Made by a program: the position numbers and the translations under genes | NCBI RefSeq assembly: GCF_012272815.1 | Contig: NZ_JAAWWL010000002.1 | Coordinates: 526,280-590,279, forward strand | Reading direction: 5' to 3' | Origin: Croceivirga thetidis | GTDB lineage: Bacteria; Bacteroidota; Bacteroidia; Flavobacteriales; Flavobacteriaceae | DNA: 64,000 nt | Shown here: positions 22,570-31,716 of the stretch, in pieces | Layout: each line of letters starts with the position of its first letter | Position numbering within the stretch: position 1 is the stretch's first letter | The notes under the pieces: generated by a model | What the model was told of the DNA's origin: nothing | Seen by the model: only the letters and a program-made list of their open reading frames with translations | The model's database searches: none

Positions 22570-24555
22570 ATGAACATTAAGGAATTCATCAAAGAATGCC
22601 AAAAATGGGACGTTTTCAAAAAACTCTCGATTTATATTGTAACAAGTTGGCTTCTTATACAAGTGTTGGGTTCTACATGGGAGTCCTTGGGCCTTCCCAA
22701 GGTAGTTAATACTTATCTCTTACTCATATTATTGGTTGGGTTTCCATTTTACATATTTTTTGTTTGGAAGTATCAGATTTCGCCTTACATAAAACAAAGT
22801 GTTGCCGATCCTGAAGCTTTGGATATCGATAATTCCTATAAAAGGAGGTTTCAACGCATTTATTTTGGCGCCCTTTCCATTGTTGCCTTATTTGCCCTTT
22901 TAGGAGTGGCCTCCATTGCGAAAAATAAATTGAGAAACACGAACAACTTTCCTGAATTTGAAGAAAGTAATAAAATAGCTGTTCTTAAATTCGACAACAA
23001 TACCGGTAATGCTGAATATGATATCGTTGGTAAAATGGCAGCAGATTGGCTGATGCACGGCATAACCCAATACAAAGCAGGCCAAGTTGTATCTCCAAAG
23101 ATTATTGAAGATTATACCGAAGTTCTTAAATCATCTTACAGTGGTGAAGGCAACGAAAATGTAATAACCAAATTCATTAAACCTTCTAAGGTCATCAATG
23201 GGGATTTCTATTTGAAAGATGGGGATTTGGTCATGCAATGTGCCATTACCGATGGATTGATGAACAAGACCTTGATTTCTTTTGACTATACGGTATGCGA
23301 CATTGATAATTCATTGAACTGTATTGAAGACTTAAAACAGAGTGCCTTGACATATCTTATTCAAGGTGATTCATTAGATGCCTTGAATCTTCAGGAGACG
23401 CCTCCAAAATTTGATGCATATCGTTATAAGCTCGAAGCAGAAGAAAAATATGCTGGTCAACCTAATCGATATCTTGAATTATTGAACAAAGCCATTGCTG
23501 CTGACCCTAATTATTTTGAACCAAAAGTATTGAGGGTAGTACATTTTTATAATGAAGAAAAATATTCCATTGCCGATTCATTACTAAGAGATTTGGCCTT
23601 TAACTCAAGAGGGACAGAAAGACAGGCAAATCTTTTGAGAATGTACAGGTCTTTATTGGACGGGAATAATCGCAATGCCACTTCATATTTTGAACGTGAA
23701 TATAATTATGCGCCCTTCCATTTATCGTCGAACAGTACAATGATGGTACTAACACAACAATATATTAATAGACCCGCATACATTGATGATATTTTTAATG
23801 CCATCGATATGGCCCGACTTGATGTTTTAGGCTGTACGCATTGCCAGTATAGATATTATATAAAGGCTTTCGCCTTAATAGAACTTGATAAACCAAATGA
23901 AGCCGTAGCGCTCTTAGAACCGCTGGTTTTAAAAAATAGGGGACTTGCACTACTTAAGAAGGCGTTATTGGTGGCATATACCAGATCAGGAAATCTGGAA
24001 AAAGTAAATAGTTTTCTAAAGGATATAGAGGTTTATAATGAACACGACATTCTATTGAATTCAAACCTTACCGTTGGCCGGGAACTACTTTTACAGGGTA
24101 AGAAAATGGAAGCGGAGCCTTATTTTCAAAAAGTATTGGCAGAACACGGCAGCCATTCTGAACTTGAAATAATGGCTGAAGCCAATTACTATTTAGAAAA
24201 TTTTACTGTTGCCTCAGAAATTTTATTCTCCTTGCAAGAGAACGACAGTGACCTAACCCCATATTCTTTAAGTATGCTTGCAGTTTCATTGGAGAAATCC
24301 AATCAAAAGAGCAAAGCAAAAGAGGTCCTGACATTACTGGAAGAATTTCAAGGGCCCTATTTGTTTGGAACCGTGGATTATGCCTTAGCACGTTACCATG
24401 CTTCTGACGAAGACCGTGAAAAAACAATTTACCATTTAAAAAGAGCTGTTGCGTCAGGTGCACAATTTGAACCTGATAGTTTTAAGAACGACCCCCATTT
24501 TAATTTTTTAAAAGACTCACCAGAGTTCAATAACATTTTAACCTTTTGGCATTAA
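22570..24555 (+). CDS. Membrane-anchored TPR protein with FlgO/TolB-like domain
   Basis: A 661-residue protein. Three membrane segments are seen at about 17-37, 46-66 and 97-116. They are followed by a TolB-N/FlgO-like alpha-beta domain (about 135-240, starting SNKIAVLKFDNNTGNAEYDIVGKMAADWLMHGI) and then a long series of TPR-like helix pairs to the C-terminus (for example YLELLNKAIAADPNYFEPKVL and EKTIYHLKRAVASGAQFEPD). This layout occurs in Bacteroidota proteins that carry an N-terminal cyclase or DNA-binding domain, which is absent here. It is the first gene of the set with the caspase-like and TIR genes, 12 bp before the next, and may be the membrane sensor or scaffold. Confidence 0.75.
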   Translation: MNIKEFIKECQKWDVFKKLSIYIVTSWLLIQVLGSTWESLGLPKVVNTYLLLILLVGFPFYIFFVWKYQISPYIKQSVADPEALDIDNSYKRRFQRIYFGALSIVALFALLGVASIAKNKLRNTNNFPEFEESNKIAVLKFDNNTGNAEYDIVGKMAADWLMHGITQYKAGQVVSPKIIEDYTEVLKSSYSGEGNENVITKFIKPSKVINGDFYLKDGDLVMQCAITDGLMNKTLISFDYTVCDIDNSLNCIEDLKQSALTYLIQGDSLDALNLQETPPKFDAYRYKLEAEEKYAGQPNRYLELLNKAIAADPNYFEPKVLRVVHFYNEEKYSIADSLLRDLAFNSRGTERQANLLRMYRSLLDGNNRNATSYFEREYNYAPFHLSSNSTMMVLTQQYINRPAYIDDIFNAIDMARLDVLGCTHCQYRYYIKAFALIELDKPNEAVALLEPLVLKNRGLALLKKALLVAYTRSGNLEKVNSFLKDIEVYNEHDILLNSNLTVGRELLLQGKKMEAEPYFQKVLAEHGSHSELEIMAEANYYLENFTVASEILFSLQENDSDLTPYSLSMLAVSLEKSNQKSKAKEVLTLLEEFQGPYLFGTVDYALARYHASDEDREKTIYHLKRAVASGAQFEPDSFKNDPHFNFLKDSPEFNNILTFWH

Positions 24556-24567
24556 AAAAATATAATT

Positions 24568-25068
24568 ATGGATTGGACAACATTAACTGCTTTAGTTGAG
24601 CATCTGGCTTGGCCTATCACTGTTGTGGTTTCGCTTTTGGTATTCAAAAAAAATATTTCAGGAACTTTTAACCGATTGGGGTCTTTTTCAGCTGGGTCGC
24701 AAGGCATAAGCGCTAGTTTTGTTCAGGAAAAAATAGCAGCGGCGAAAAACTTGGCGAAAGGTATTCAACCCAATAGTCAATCCAAATCGACAAGTATTCG
24801 TCCCCAAGGCCCATACTCCGAACTAAAAAAGTTGGAACATTCCCTGCATGGAAGACTAGCCGAAATAGCAACAAAGAATCAAATCGACCATACTCAAATG
24901 AACAATTCAGAACTGGCTGATAAGTTGAAGGGTGTAGGTATTATATCAATTCAAGACTTCAAATTAATTGAGGCTTTTATGGAGATTGAAAAAGCTGCCG
25001 ATGATTCGTTGACCTATCAACAACTAAATGAAATAAAAGAAGTTTTCCAAGAAATAAAATTCAACTAA
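24568..25068 (+). CDS. Small membrane protein with C-terminal helical domain
   Basis: A 166-residue protein with one N-terminal membrane helix (about 10-25, HLAWPITVVVSLLVFKK), a variable linker rich in Ser and Gln, and a helical domain (about 88-166) containing LEHSLHGRLAEIATKN and ELADKLKGVGIISIQDFKLI. That domain resembles the C-terminal bundle seen in other membrane proteins of unknown function. It contains no catalytic signature. Its stop codon shares bases with the caspase gene start (TAATG), so the two are translated together and probably act together. Confidence 0.65.
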   Translation: MDWTTLTALVEHLAWPITVVVSLLVFKKNISGTFNRLGSFSAGSQGISASFVQEKIAAAKNLAKGIQPNSQSKSTSIRPQGPYSELKKLEHSLHGRLAEIATKNQIDHTQMNNSELADKLKGVGIISIQDFKLIEAFMEIEKAADDSLTYQQLNEIKEVFQEIKFN

Positions 25069-27263
25069 TGGCACAACTAGAAAATTGTTATGCTTTGTTG
25101 ATAGGAATTGGAGCAGACCTACCGATAACGGTTCGTGATGCCAGGGCCGTATACAATATTCTTGCTGATGAAGCCTATGCAGGCTATCCTGCTGAAAATA
25201 TAATTCTAATTACAGAAGAGCAAGCTACACGAAAAGGAATCCTAGATGCTCTAGATGAGTTGATTGCCAAAACTTCAGAGGATTCTTCTGTCTTATTATT
25301 CTATTCGGGTCATGGCGGATTATATGAACCTTGGAATCAATTTTATTTGGTTCCGCATGGTTTCGATGAAGTGGAATACGAAACAACTTGGGTTAAGGCC
25401 GAAGAACTTCGTGAAAAAATCAGCAAAATCAAATCTCGAAGATTGGTTTTCTTTTTGGATTGTTGTCATGCAGCAGGTATGACTCAATCTCTCAATATGT
25501 CAGAATCTGCCAAGCCGCAAAAAGAATTGGGCCAAGCAGAGGGATTAGCCCAGCATATTGACGATGGCCGAGGCATGTCAATTGTTTCTTCCTGTCGCGA
25601 AGATCAACTATCATACATTATGGATGGCGACCACAATAGCCTTTATACCAAATGCCTGCAAGAAGTATTGAAAGCTGAACATAAAAAACAGTTTGAGGAG
25701 CCTTTTATTCGAATATCCGAAGTTGTACAGTACATTTTTAGAAAAGTACCCGAACGAAATCCAGCACAAAGGCCCTACGCGAACCTTCAGATTTATGATG
25801 ATTTTATTTTGAGTTGTGTTCCAAAGGATAGGCAGTCTGCTGTTTTGCAAGAATCCAGTGAGCCAGATGTTGTTCAAGCTCCAAAAAACGAAGCTCAGGA
25901 AATGGTTACGGTTTTCCGCGAAACACCAGGTGCTAATAATGCCATTTTATTTGTTCATGGGTTTTCAGGTGAAAGTGCCGATAGTTTTGGTGATATCCCC
26001 AATTTGTTAATGCAGGAATCAAGCTTGGAGGGTTGGGACATGTTTCCTTTAGGTTACAGCGAGTACGTCAAACCTGAAAAAGGCAAGGAGGTTTGGGCTT
26101 CAGTAAACGATATTGAACGTATTGCAGATTACATGGCCACTAGCCTGAAATACAAATTCGACAAGTACGATAGAATAGCAATTATAGGTTATAGTTTGGG
26201 TGGATTAGTCGCTCAAAAAGCAATTCTGGATAGCTCAAATGATGTTTTGGACCGTATTTCTCACTTGGTATTATTCGGTAGTCCAAATAACGGCCTTAGT
26301 GAAAAAGAAACTGAGAAAATTTGGAACAAGAAGAATTCTGATTTGGCAGCAAACAATTCCTTTATAAAAAATTTGAGGGATAAATGGAGTCAAAAATTTG
26401 ATTCGACCTATCCTTTTGATTTAAAAGTAGTGGCCGCAACCCAAGATGAATTCATTCCTCTAGAGTCTAATTTTTCACATTTTCCTGAAGAAAACTGTTA
26501 CACAGTTGCGGGGAGTCATTTGAACATGGTAAAGGTTTATGACAAAGAAAATGATGCCTTCCATCTCATCGAAAACTCTTTAAACAACACTACTTTTTTC
26601 AATATGTTCACTTCAGCTGAGGACATAAATATTACGCTGGGTGAATATGAAGCCGTCATCAAGAAGTTACTACCTCAAAAAAATGACCTTGACCCAAGGG
26701 GGGTAAAACAACTGGTCTTTGCTTTGGAAGGGTTAAGTAGACATGAAGAGGCCGTTGAAATACTATTGAATCACGACGGATCTAAAGACAATAGCGATTT
26801 GCTTGGCATGCTTGGCGGTAGACTTAAACGCAGTTATTTGGAAAACTTTTCAGGTAAAACGGCGCAAGACAGTGCGGAATGTTACAAAAAAGGATTGGCT
26901 ATTGCGGAGGAAAGGAGTAACAAAGGACAAATTTATTATCATGCCATAAACCTAGCCTTTCTTAGCTTGGTCGCAATGGAAGATATTGGCGAAATGGAAT
27001 ATTACGCCTCAAAAGCCCTAGAAGCTGCGGAAAATGATTCAAGAGAAAGTTTATGGAAACTCGCTACACTTGGAGAGGCCAATCTCTATCTCAATAATTT
27101 GGAGAAGGCGAAAAGTTTTTACGAAAAAGCATCTGAAATGGCGGGCATAAGGGAAAAAATATCAATCCACACAAATGCTTACAAAGCATATGTGTGCTTG
27201 ACTCAAAGCACGAGTGAGGAAGATGATTTTGTAAAATTTCTAAAGGCCAAATTCTTAAGTTAG
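25068..27263 (+). CDS. Caspase-like peptidase / alpha-beta hydrolase / TPR fusion
   Basis: A 731-residue cytoplasmic fusion. Residues 1-250 are a C14 caspase p20-like domain: catalytic His82 in LLFYSGHGG and Cys133 in VFFLDCCHAAG. Residues about 285-500 are an alpha/beta hydrolase: oxyanion strand NAILFVHGFSG, nucleophile Ser376 in IIGYSLGGL, acid Asp460 in ATQDEFIPLES, base His484 in VAGSHLNMV. This resembles lipase/PGAP1-like esterases. Residues about 530-731 are TPR-like helices (EGLSRHEEAVEILLNHDG, GEANLYLNNLEKAKSFYEKA). All key residues of both enzymes are present. With a TIR protein two genes on, it looks like an effector of a conflict or suicide system. Confidence 0.88.
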   Translation: MAQLENCYALLIGIGADLPITVRDARAVYNILADEAYAGYPAENIILITEEQATRKGILDALDELIAKTSEDSSVLLFYSGHGGLYEPWNQFYLVPHGFDEVEYETTWVKAEELREKISKIKSRRLVFFLDCCHAAGMTQSLNMSESAKPQKELGQAEGLAQHIDDGRGMSIVSSCREDQLSYIMDGDHNSLYTKCLQEVLKAEHKKQFEEPFIRISEVVQYIFRKVPERNPAQRPYANLQIYDDFILSCVPKDRQSAVLQESSEPDVVQAPKNEAQEMVTVFRETPGANNAILFVHGFSGESADSFGDIPNLLMQESSLEGWDMFPLGYSEYVKPEKGKEVWASVNDIERIADYMATSLKYKFDKYDRIAIIGYSLGGLVAQKAILDSSNDVLDRISHLVLFGSPNNGLSEKETEKIWNKKNSDLAANNSFIKNLRDKWSQKFDSTYPFDLKVVAATQDEFIPLESNFSHFPEENCYTVAGSHLNMVKVYDKENDAFHLIENSLNNTTFFNMFTSAEDINITLGEYEAVIKKLLPQKNDLDPRGVKQLVFALEGLSRHEEAVEILLNHDGSKDNSDLLGMLGGRLKRSYLENFSGKTAQDSAECYKKGLAIAEERSNKGQIYYHAINLAFLSLVAMEDIGEMEYYASKALEAAENDSRESLWKLATLGEANLYLNNLEKAKSFYEKASEMAGIREKISIHTNAYKAYVCLTQSTSEEDDFVKFLKAKFLS

Positions 27264-27281
27264 AATTTAGTACATTTCAAG

Positions 27282-27506
27282 ATGAAGCGATTTTCACCTA
27301 AAATTTCTCCTAAGCTAACTTTTGTTGAAGCTATAAAAAAGCCAATACCCATTAAATGTGCCCAAATTCAGGAACCCTTTATTGTTGAAACAATGGAAGG
27401 GGAGCTTCAAGGTAAAAAGGGTGATTGGCTAATGATAGGCGTAAATGGGGAAATGTATCCTTGCGACAAAGATATTTTTGAAAAAACATATGATATTCAA
27501 CCGTAA
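27282..27506 (+). CDS. PGDYG-domain small protein
   Basis: A 74-residue protein, residues 30-74 of which match the PGDYG domain: IVETMEGELQGKKGDWLMIG followed by GEMYPCDKDIFEKTY. The domain is a small beta fold often found alone or in phage-linked proteins, with no established activity. Here it lies 18 bp after the caspase-like gene and 31 bp before the TIR gene, in the same direction. A substrate- or partner-recognition role in the set is inferred. Confidence 0.75.
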   Translation: MKRFSPKISPKLTFVEAIKKPIPIKCAQIQEPFIVETMEGELQGKKGDWLMIGVNGEMYPCDKDIFEKTYDIQP

Positions 27507-27537
27507 TTCCTAATTAATAACCAAACCGACCAAAACC

Positions 27538-28740
27538 ATGGCTGACAATAAAATTTTCTTCAGTTATTCAAGAGACAACTCTGAATTTGTAATAGAACTT
27601 GCCAAAGAACTTCGTGAGGCCGGAGCTACAATTTGGCTAGATCAATTGGATATAAAACCTGGTACGCGCTGGGACCGCTCCATTGAAGAAGCACTGAAAT
27701 CATCGAATACCTTATTGGTCATCCTATCAAAGTCGTCAGTAGAATCGCATAATGTAATGGATGAAGTTTCTTATGCGCTAGAAGAGGGTAGAACCGTGGT
27801 TCCCGTACTTTTGGAAGAGTGCGAAATTCCTTTTCGCCTGAGAAGGCTTCAATACGCTGATTTTACACAGGGTAATGAAAAGGGAATTCAAACTTTAATT
27901 AAATCGCTTAACCTTGAAAGTGATGTTGCCAACAAACTGGTCGACATTGCTGCGGAGGCAGAAAGCACCAAAAAAGCGGACAACAAACCGAAACCAGCCC
28001 CTGAAAAACCAAAAGAAGAACCGAAATCCAAGGCTAAAGCGGACCCTATCGTAGCCCCTTTGGAAGAACCAAAAGTGGTTACCCATAAACCAGAACCTCC
28101 AAAAAAAACCTCCACACCACCAACACCAGCTAAAAAATCAAATTCTAAAATTGTTCCCGCCATTCTTGGGGCCTTAGTTGTCGGTGCGTTGATTTATTTT
28201 GTTCCTAAATTGATGAACGGAGATGAAGCAGCTGTGACTGAAGATTCTTCTAATGTGGAGAATACAGAAACGCCAACAATTTCCCCTCCAGAAAGTGGTG
28301 GGACCAATACAAGTATAACAGAAGAAGAACCAGAAGAACCCGCAGTTGATGAAGCGAGTATTGCTTGGAAACTTGCAAAAGAGCAAAATGAAATAGAAGG
28401 TTACCTATTCTATCTCAATAAATATCCAGATATGGACGAGGCCCGCAAAATGGACTTTGAAGGTTCTATCAAGGCGCTTTATTCTAAAGAGGGATACATT
28501 CAATATTCACAGTCAAATGGTGTTTCTTATTTTGAAAAGGTATATCCTCAGAATACTCCTTCGGTACCGCCAATTGAAGGGTATTTGATTAAAATAGACC
28601 AAAGCAGAAACGTAAAAGGCGGGGCATATGGCACATCAGGTTTTAATAGAAGACTAGGCGTGCTTGAAAAGGATGACTATGCCATTATTAAAGAAGTGAT
28701 TCCAAGTGGAACGGCCTATTGGGTGAAAATCAGTTACTGA
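27538..28740 (+). CDS. TIR-domain protein with transmembrane segment
   Basis: A 400-residue protein. Residues 4-125 are a TIR domain: IFFSYSRDNSEFVIELAKEL, IWLDQLDIKPGTRWDRSIEE and SKSSVESHNVMDEVSYALEE; Glu76 is in the position of the catalytic Glu of NAD-cleaving TIRs. Residues about 140-203 are a Lys/Pro/Glu-rich linker, 205-223 a membrane helix, 230-275 an acidic linker and 275-400 a C-terminal domain (IAWKLAKEQNEIEGYLFYLN, and GYLIKIDQSRNVKGGAYG). The C-terminal part would lie across the membrane. The protein could therefore sense an envelope signal and act inside the cell. It ends 11 bp inside the convergent GntR gene. Confidence 0.88.
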   Translation: MADNKIFFSYSRDNSEFVIELAKELREAGATIWLDQLDIKPGTRWDRSIEEALKSSNTLLVILSKSSVESHNVMDEVSYALEEGRTVVPVLLEECEIPFRLRRLQYADFTQGNEKGIQTLIKSLNLESDVANKLVDIAAEAESTKKADNKPKPAPEKPKEEPKSKAKADPIVAPLEEPKVVTHKPEPPKKTSTPPTPAKKSNSKIVPAILGALVVGALIYFVPKLMNGDEAAVTEDSSNVENTETPTISPPESGGTNTSITEEEPEEPAVDEASIAWKLAKEQNEIEGYLFYLNKYPDMDEARKMDFEGSIKALYSKEGYIQYSQSNGVSYFEKVYPQNTPSVPPIEGYLIKIDQSRNVKGGAYGTSGFNRRLGVLEKDDYAIIKEVIPSGTAYWVKISY

Positions 28741-29380
28741 TAGTTCCGTTGAGACATTTTAATTGGCGAATAATATGTTCCAAAATAGCCAACCACTTAA
28801 GCTTTAATATAAGTGCGGCGGTTGGCATATTGTTTTCTTCTACAGCTCTCAATATACCTTCATTTTTGTTGTCAATAGAATCATAGAAAGAAGCATCGGT
28901 TACGAAATATTGTTCGTAGAACAACATTCTTGTTCTCAGATATTCCAAAATATTGGTTAGAATCTGATTTGAATTCTTAGTGACCAATTTATGAAACTCA
29001 AAGTGTGCATTGATTCGAGAACCCAAAGTGTAGGTTCGCTGTAGTTTTAAAAGTTGATTTTTAAGCGATTTTATATAGGCTTCCGTAATGATGACATTAT
29101 CCATGGCCAAAACCTCGAGTTCAGCTACGGTTTTATATAACTCAGAGGCTTCTTTCTCGGTTAGTTTAGGTATAAGAAACAGCTCTTTATCAATAAAAGA
29201 AACGACTCCGCCCAATTCAAGTTTACGCAGTACTTTTCGAACCTGAGAGGTTTCGTGTCCAATATCTTTTGCTACTTTTCGTATCTTAATTTCGTGGTCG
29301 AGCCTTAAGTTTCCGAACTGTAGTTCACGAATTAGATAGTCCCATAACTTTTCTTGTATGACATGTTCCTCTGTCTTCAA
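28730..29380 (-). CDS. GntR-family transcriptional regulator (FCD type)
   Basis: A 216-residue regulator with an N-terminal winged helix (residues 5-70, including KIRKVAKDIGHETSQVRKVLRKLELGG split over the recognition helix) and an all-helical effector domain (ELYKTVAELEVLAMDNV, HFEFHKLVTKNSNQIL, HKLI-type positions). FCD regulators bind small acids or sugars, and metal-binding His residues are only partly evident here. It is divergent from the trehalase gene, with 131 bp between, and is the likely regulator of that gene. Its 3' end overlaps the TIR gene end to end by 11 bp, with no terminator between them. Confidence 0.85.
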   Translation of the reverse strand: MKTEEHVIQEKLWDYLIRELQFGNLRLDHEIKIRKVAKDIGHETSQVRKVLRKLELGGVVSFIDKELFLIPKLTEKEASELYKTVAELEVLAMDNVIITEAYIKSLKNQLLKLQRTYTLGSRINAHFEFHKLVTKNSNQILTNILEYLRTRMLFYEQYFVTDASFYDSIDNKNEGILRAVEENNMPTAALILKLKWLAILEHIIRQLKCLNGTISN

Positions 29381-29478
29381 ATCTGATTTTTGATTGCGTA
29401 ATTCCTTTAAATTACTTCAATTTCCGGAACATTGGGCAATAGCATCAAAAAGCTTCGATAAATGTGCCACAGTTTACG

Positions 29479-29505
29479 TTATATTTAGGGCTTAGTTATA
29501 TTTAG
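29479..29505 (+). promoter_or_regulatory. Direct repeat TTATATTTAG before trehalase
   Basis: Two identical 10-bp copies (29479-29488 and 29496-29505), 17 bp apart, end 6 bp before the trehalase ATG at 29512. TATATTTA is close to the TAnnTTTG -7 box, so one copy may be promoter and the pair may be a regulator site. Binding by the divergent GntR protein is a guess. Confidence 0.35.
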
Positions 29506-29511
29506 TATATC

Positions 29512-31101
29512 ATGAAATACAACTTTATTATTCTAGGCCTATTTCTAGTAACCCTTGGTTCTTGTAAAAATGTTACGACGAAACAGGAGCCCACTACTTT
29601 TTATGAAACCGAACTTTTTAAAGATGTTCAGTTAGCGGCGCTGTATAAAGACTCCAAGACCTTTGTTGATTTAGTTCCTAAAGAGAATTTTATCACTTTA
29701 GAACAGAAATACCTAGCCGCAAAAGACCTTAAGGGCTTTGACCTCCAGTTATTCGTAAATGAAAATTTTGAAGATCGTTCAATGGCGTCCTTAAAATTTG
29801 AAACAGATACCACTAAAACAATGTATGAACATATCGAGGTGATGTGGAGTAAATTAAAACGAGGGCCCGATACAAGAATAGAAAATTCTTCAAGAATACC
29901 GTTGCCCAAAGAATACGTCGTTCCTGGGGGAAGGTTTCAAGAAATATATTATTGGGATAGCTATTTCACCATTGAGGGCTTATTAGCCTCAGGCCGTTGG
30001 GATTTAGCCAAGAGCATGGTTGATAATTTTTCTTTCCTAATTGATTCCATTGGTTTTATACCAAATGGCACTAGGGACTATTTTGAAACACGTTCCCAAC
30101 CACCTTTTTTCTCATTGATGGTGAATGCCCTTTCAGAAGAGCGTGAAAACATGCCGCTCTATTACGTTGAACAAATGTCCAAGGAATATGCCTTTTTTAT
30201 GGAATCCGAGCTGATAACGGAAAACTTTACAGCAGATAATCACTTGGTGCGTATGGATGATAATGGGCAATGGCTAAACCGATATTTTGATAAGGGATAT
30301 ACACCTCGGCCAGAAGCCTATAAAGAAGACCTGCACCTTGCTCAAGAACTTACTGATGAAAATGAAAAGGAGCAATTATACAATGACTTGAGGTCGGCAG
30401 CGGAATCCGGATGGGATTTTAGTTCGAGATGGTTTGCAGGAGCGGATTTTTCTACCACCCAAACCACCAATATTATTCCTGTAGATTTAAACTGTCTTTT
30501 GTTCAATTTGGAAATGACCCTTTCGAAGGCAGCTGAACAAAAAGGGGATAGGGATTTGGCAGAGCGCTTCCGTGACCGATTTAGAAAACGCAGAAGATTG
30601 ATGAACACTTATCTATGGAACGAGGAAGCGGGTTTTTACATGGATTATAATTTTGTAACCTATAAACCTACAGGACATTTGACCTTGGCAGGGGCTTTCC
30701 CTTTATTCTTTAAACTGGCGAATCGTGACCAAGCCGAAAAAATAAAAAATGTTCTAATGGAACAGTTCCTAAAAGACGGTGGTTTGGTAACCACATTAAA
30801 TAACTCTGGTCAACAATGGGATGCGCCAAACGGCTGGGCTCCCTTACAATGGATGGCCGTAAAAGGTCTTTTAATTTATGGCTATGAGAAAGAAGCGATT
30901 GAAATTATGGAAAGATGGTTGGCCTTAAACGAAAAAGTCTTTAAGAATACTGGAAAAATGATGGAGAAATATAACGTTGAAGATTTGACACTTCTTTCTG
31001 GTGGTGGGGAATATGAAACGCAAGATGGTTTTGGATGGACAAATGGTGTGGCCGTTGGTTTCAAAAAAATTCTAGATGAACTAAAGTCAAAAGAAAATTG
31101 A
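29512..31101 (+). CDS. treA: Trehalase, GH37 family lipoprotein
   Basis: A 529-residue lipoprotein (lipobox TLGSC, Cys19) that hydrolyses trehalose to two glucoses in the periplasm or at the surface. Both trehalase signatures are present: PGGRFQEIYYWDSYFTIEGL and QQWDAPNGWAPLQWM. The catalytic acid is expected in the ESGWDFSSRWF region and the base in EKYNVEDLTLLSGGGEYETQ. DGFGWTNGV near the C-terminus is also diagnostic. The divergent GntR gene may control it. The following small gene is coupled by an overlapping TTG start. Confidence 0.95.
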   Translation: MKYNFIILGLFLVTLGSCKNVTTKQEPTTFYETELFKDVQLAALYKDSKTFVDLVPKENFITLEQKYLAAKDLKGFDLQLFVNENFEDRSMASLKFETDTTKTMYEHIEVMWSKLKRGPDTRIENSSRIPLPKEYVVPGGRFQEIYYWDSYFTIEGLLASGRWDLAKSMVDNFSFLIDSIGFIPNGTRDYFETRSQPPFFSLMVNALSEERENMPLYYVEQMSKEYAFFMESELITENFTADNHLVRMDDNGQWLNRYFDKGYTPRPEAYKEDLHLAQELTDENEKEQLYNDLRSAAESGWDFSSRWFAGADFSTTQTTNIIPVDLNCLLFNLEMTLSKAAEQKGDRDLAERFRDRFRKRRRLMNTYLWNEEAGFYMDYNFVTYKPTGHLTLAGAFPLFFKLANRDQAEKIKNVLMEQFLKDGGLVTTLNNSGQQWDAPNGWAPLQWMAVKGLLIYGYEKEAIEIMERWLALNEKVFKNTGKMMEKYNVEDLTLLSGGGEYETQDGFGWTNGVAVGFKKILDELKSKEN

Positions 31102-31643
31102 GTAAAGCATCGAAGAACTTTTTTACTGCGGATAAGATTTTTGGCTTGACCGCAATGCTTATCAGCTTTGTAACACTCATAATATTCGTTAGGCAAACCA
31201 ATATTATGGATAAGCAAAGTCGACTTTCGGCCTTGCCCTATCTTATGGTGGAGCAAAGTACCAACAGTAGTGAGTTTAAGGTGCAATTTACTTTGGTTAA
31301 CCATGGTGTAGGTCCTGCAATTATTGAGGGCAGAAAAATAATATATAACGGAAAGGAATACGACCAAGATTTTCATCAATTCATGACCCAAAGCATACCT
31401 GAATTAAAAAGTATTAAACCAATTAATTGGCACAATATTTATAAGGGCCAAGCCATTCCTTCAAATGGAAGGGTGGTAATGTTTGCAATAGGTGGAGATG
31501 AAGAGAAGTTCAATGAATTCATGAATGTGCTACGTACATTCAAAGACAGCAACACTTTTGAGTTTGAATTTGACTACCGTTCCGTTTATGGGGATAAATG
31601 GAGAATTACCAATCAAAATACGGTTCCGGTTCCTATTGAATAA
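31098..31643 (+). CDS. Single-pass membrane protein of unknown function
   Basis: A 181-residue protein apparently starting from the TTG at 31098, which overlaps the trehalase stop (TTGAG); no ATG is better placed. Residues 10-28 (KIFGLTAMLISFVTLIIFVR) form a membrane helix. The remainder is beta-rich (LPYLMVEQSTNSSEFKVQFTL, NHGVGPAIIEGRKIIYNG, FEFDYRSVYGDKWRI), with the feel of an immunoglobulin-like extracytoplasmic domain. I do not know the family. The frame is well filled with ordinary residues, and the tight coupling supports it as a real gene. Confidence 0.65.
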   Translation: MSKASKNFFTADKIFGLTAMLISFVTLIIFVRQTNIMDKQSRLSALPYLMVEQSTNSSEFKVQFTLVNHGVGPAIIEGRKIIYNGKEYDQDFHQFMTQSIPELKSIKPINWHNIYKGQAIPSNGRVVMFAIGGDEEKFNEFMNVLRTFKDSNTFEFEFDYRSVYGDKWRITNQNTVPVPIE

Positions 31644-31716
31644 TAATACCCTTAGTCGTTTCTTTTCCCTCTTCTTTTACTTACCTTTCCTTATCGAACA
31701 ACTAAAACCTTCCTAT

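Noticed and set aside
31525-31716. Longer N-terminus for the BNR-repeat protein.
   Set aside because: It would overlap the upstream gene by over 100 bp and bury the clear signal peptide at 31717.
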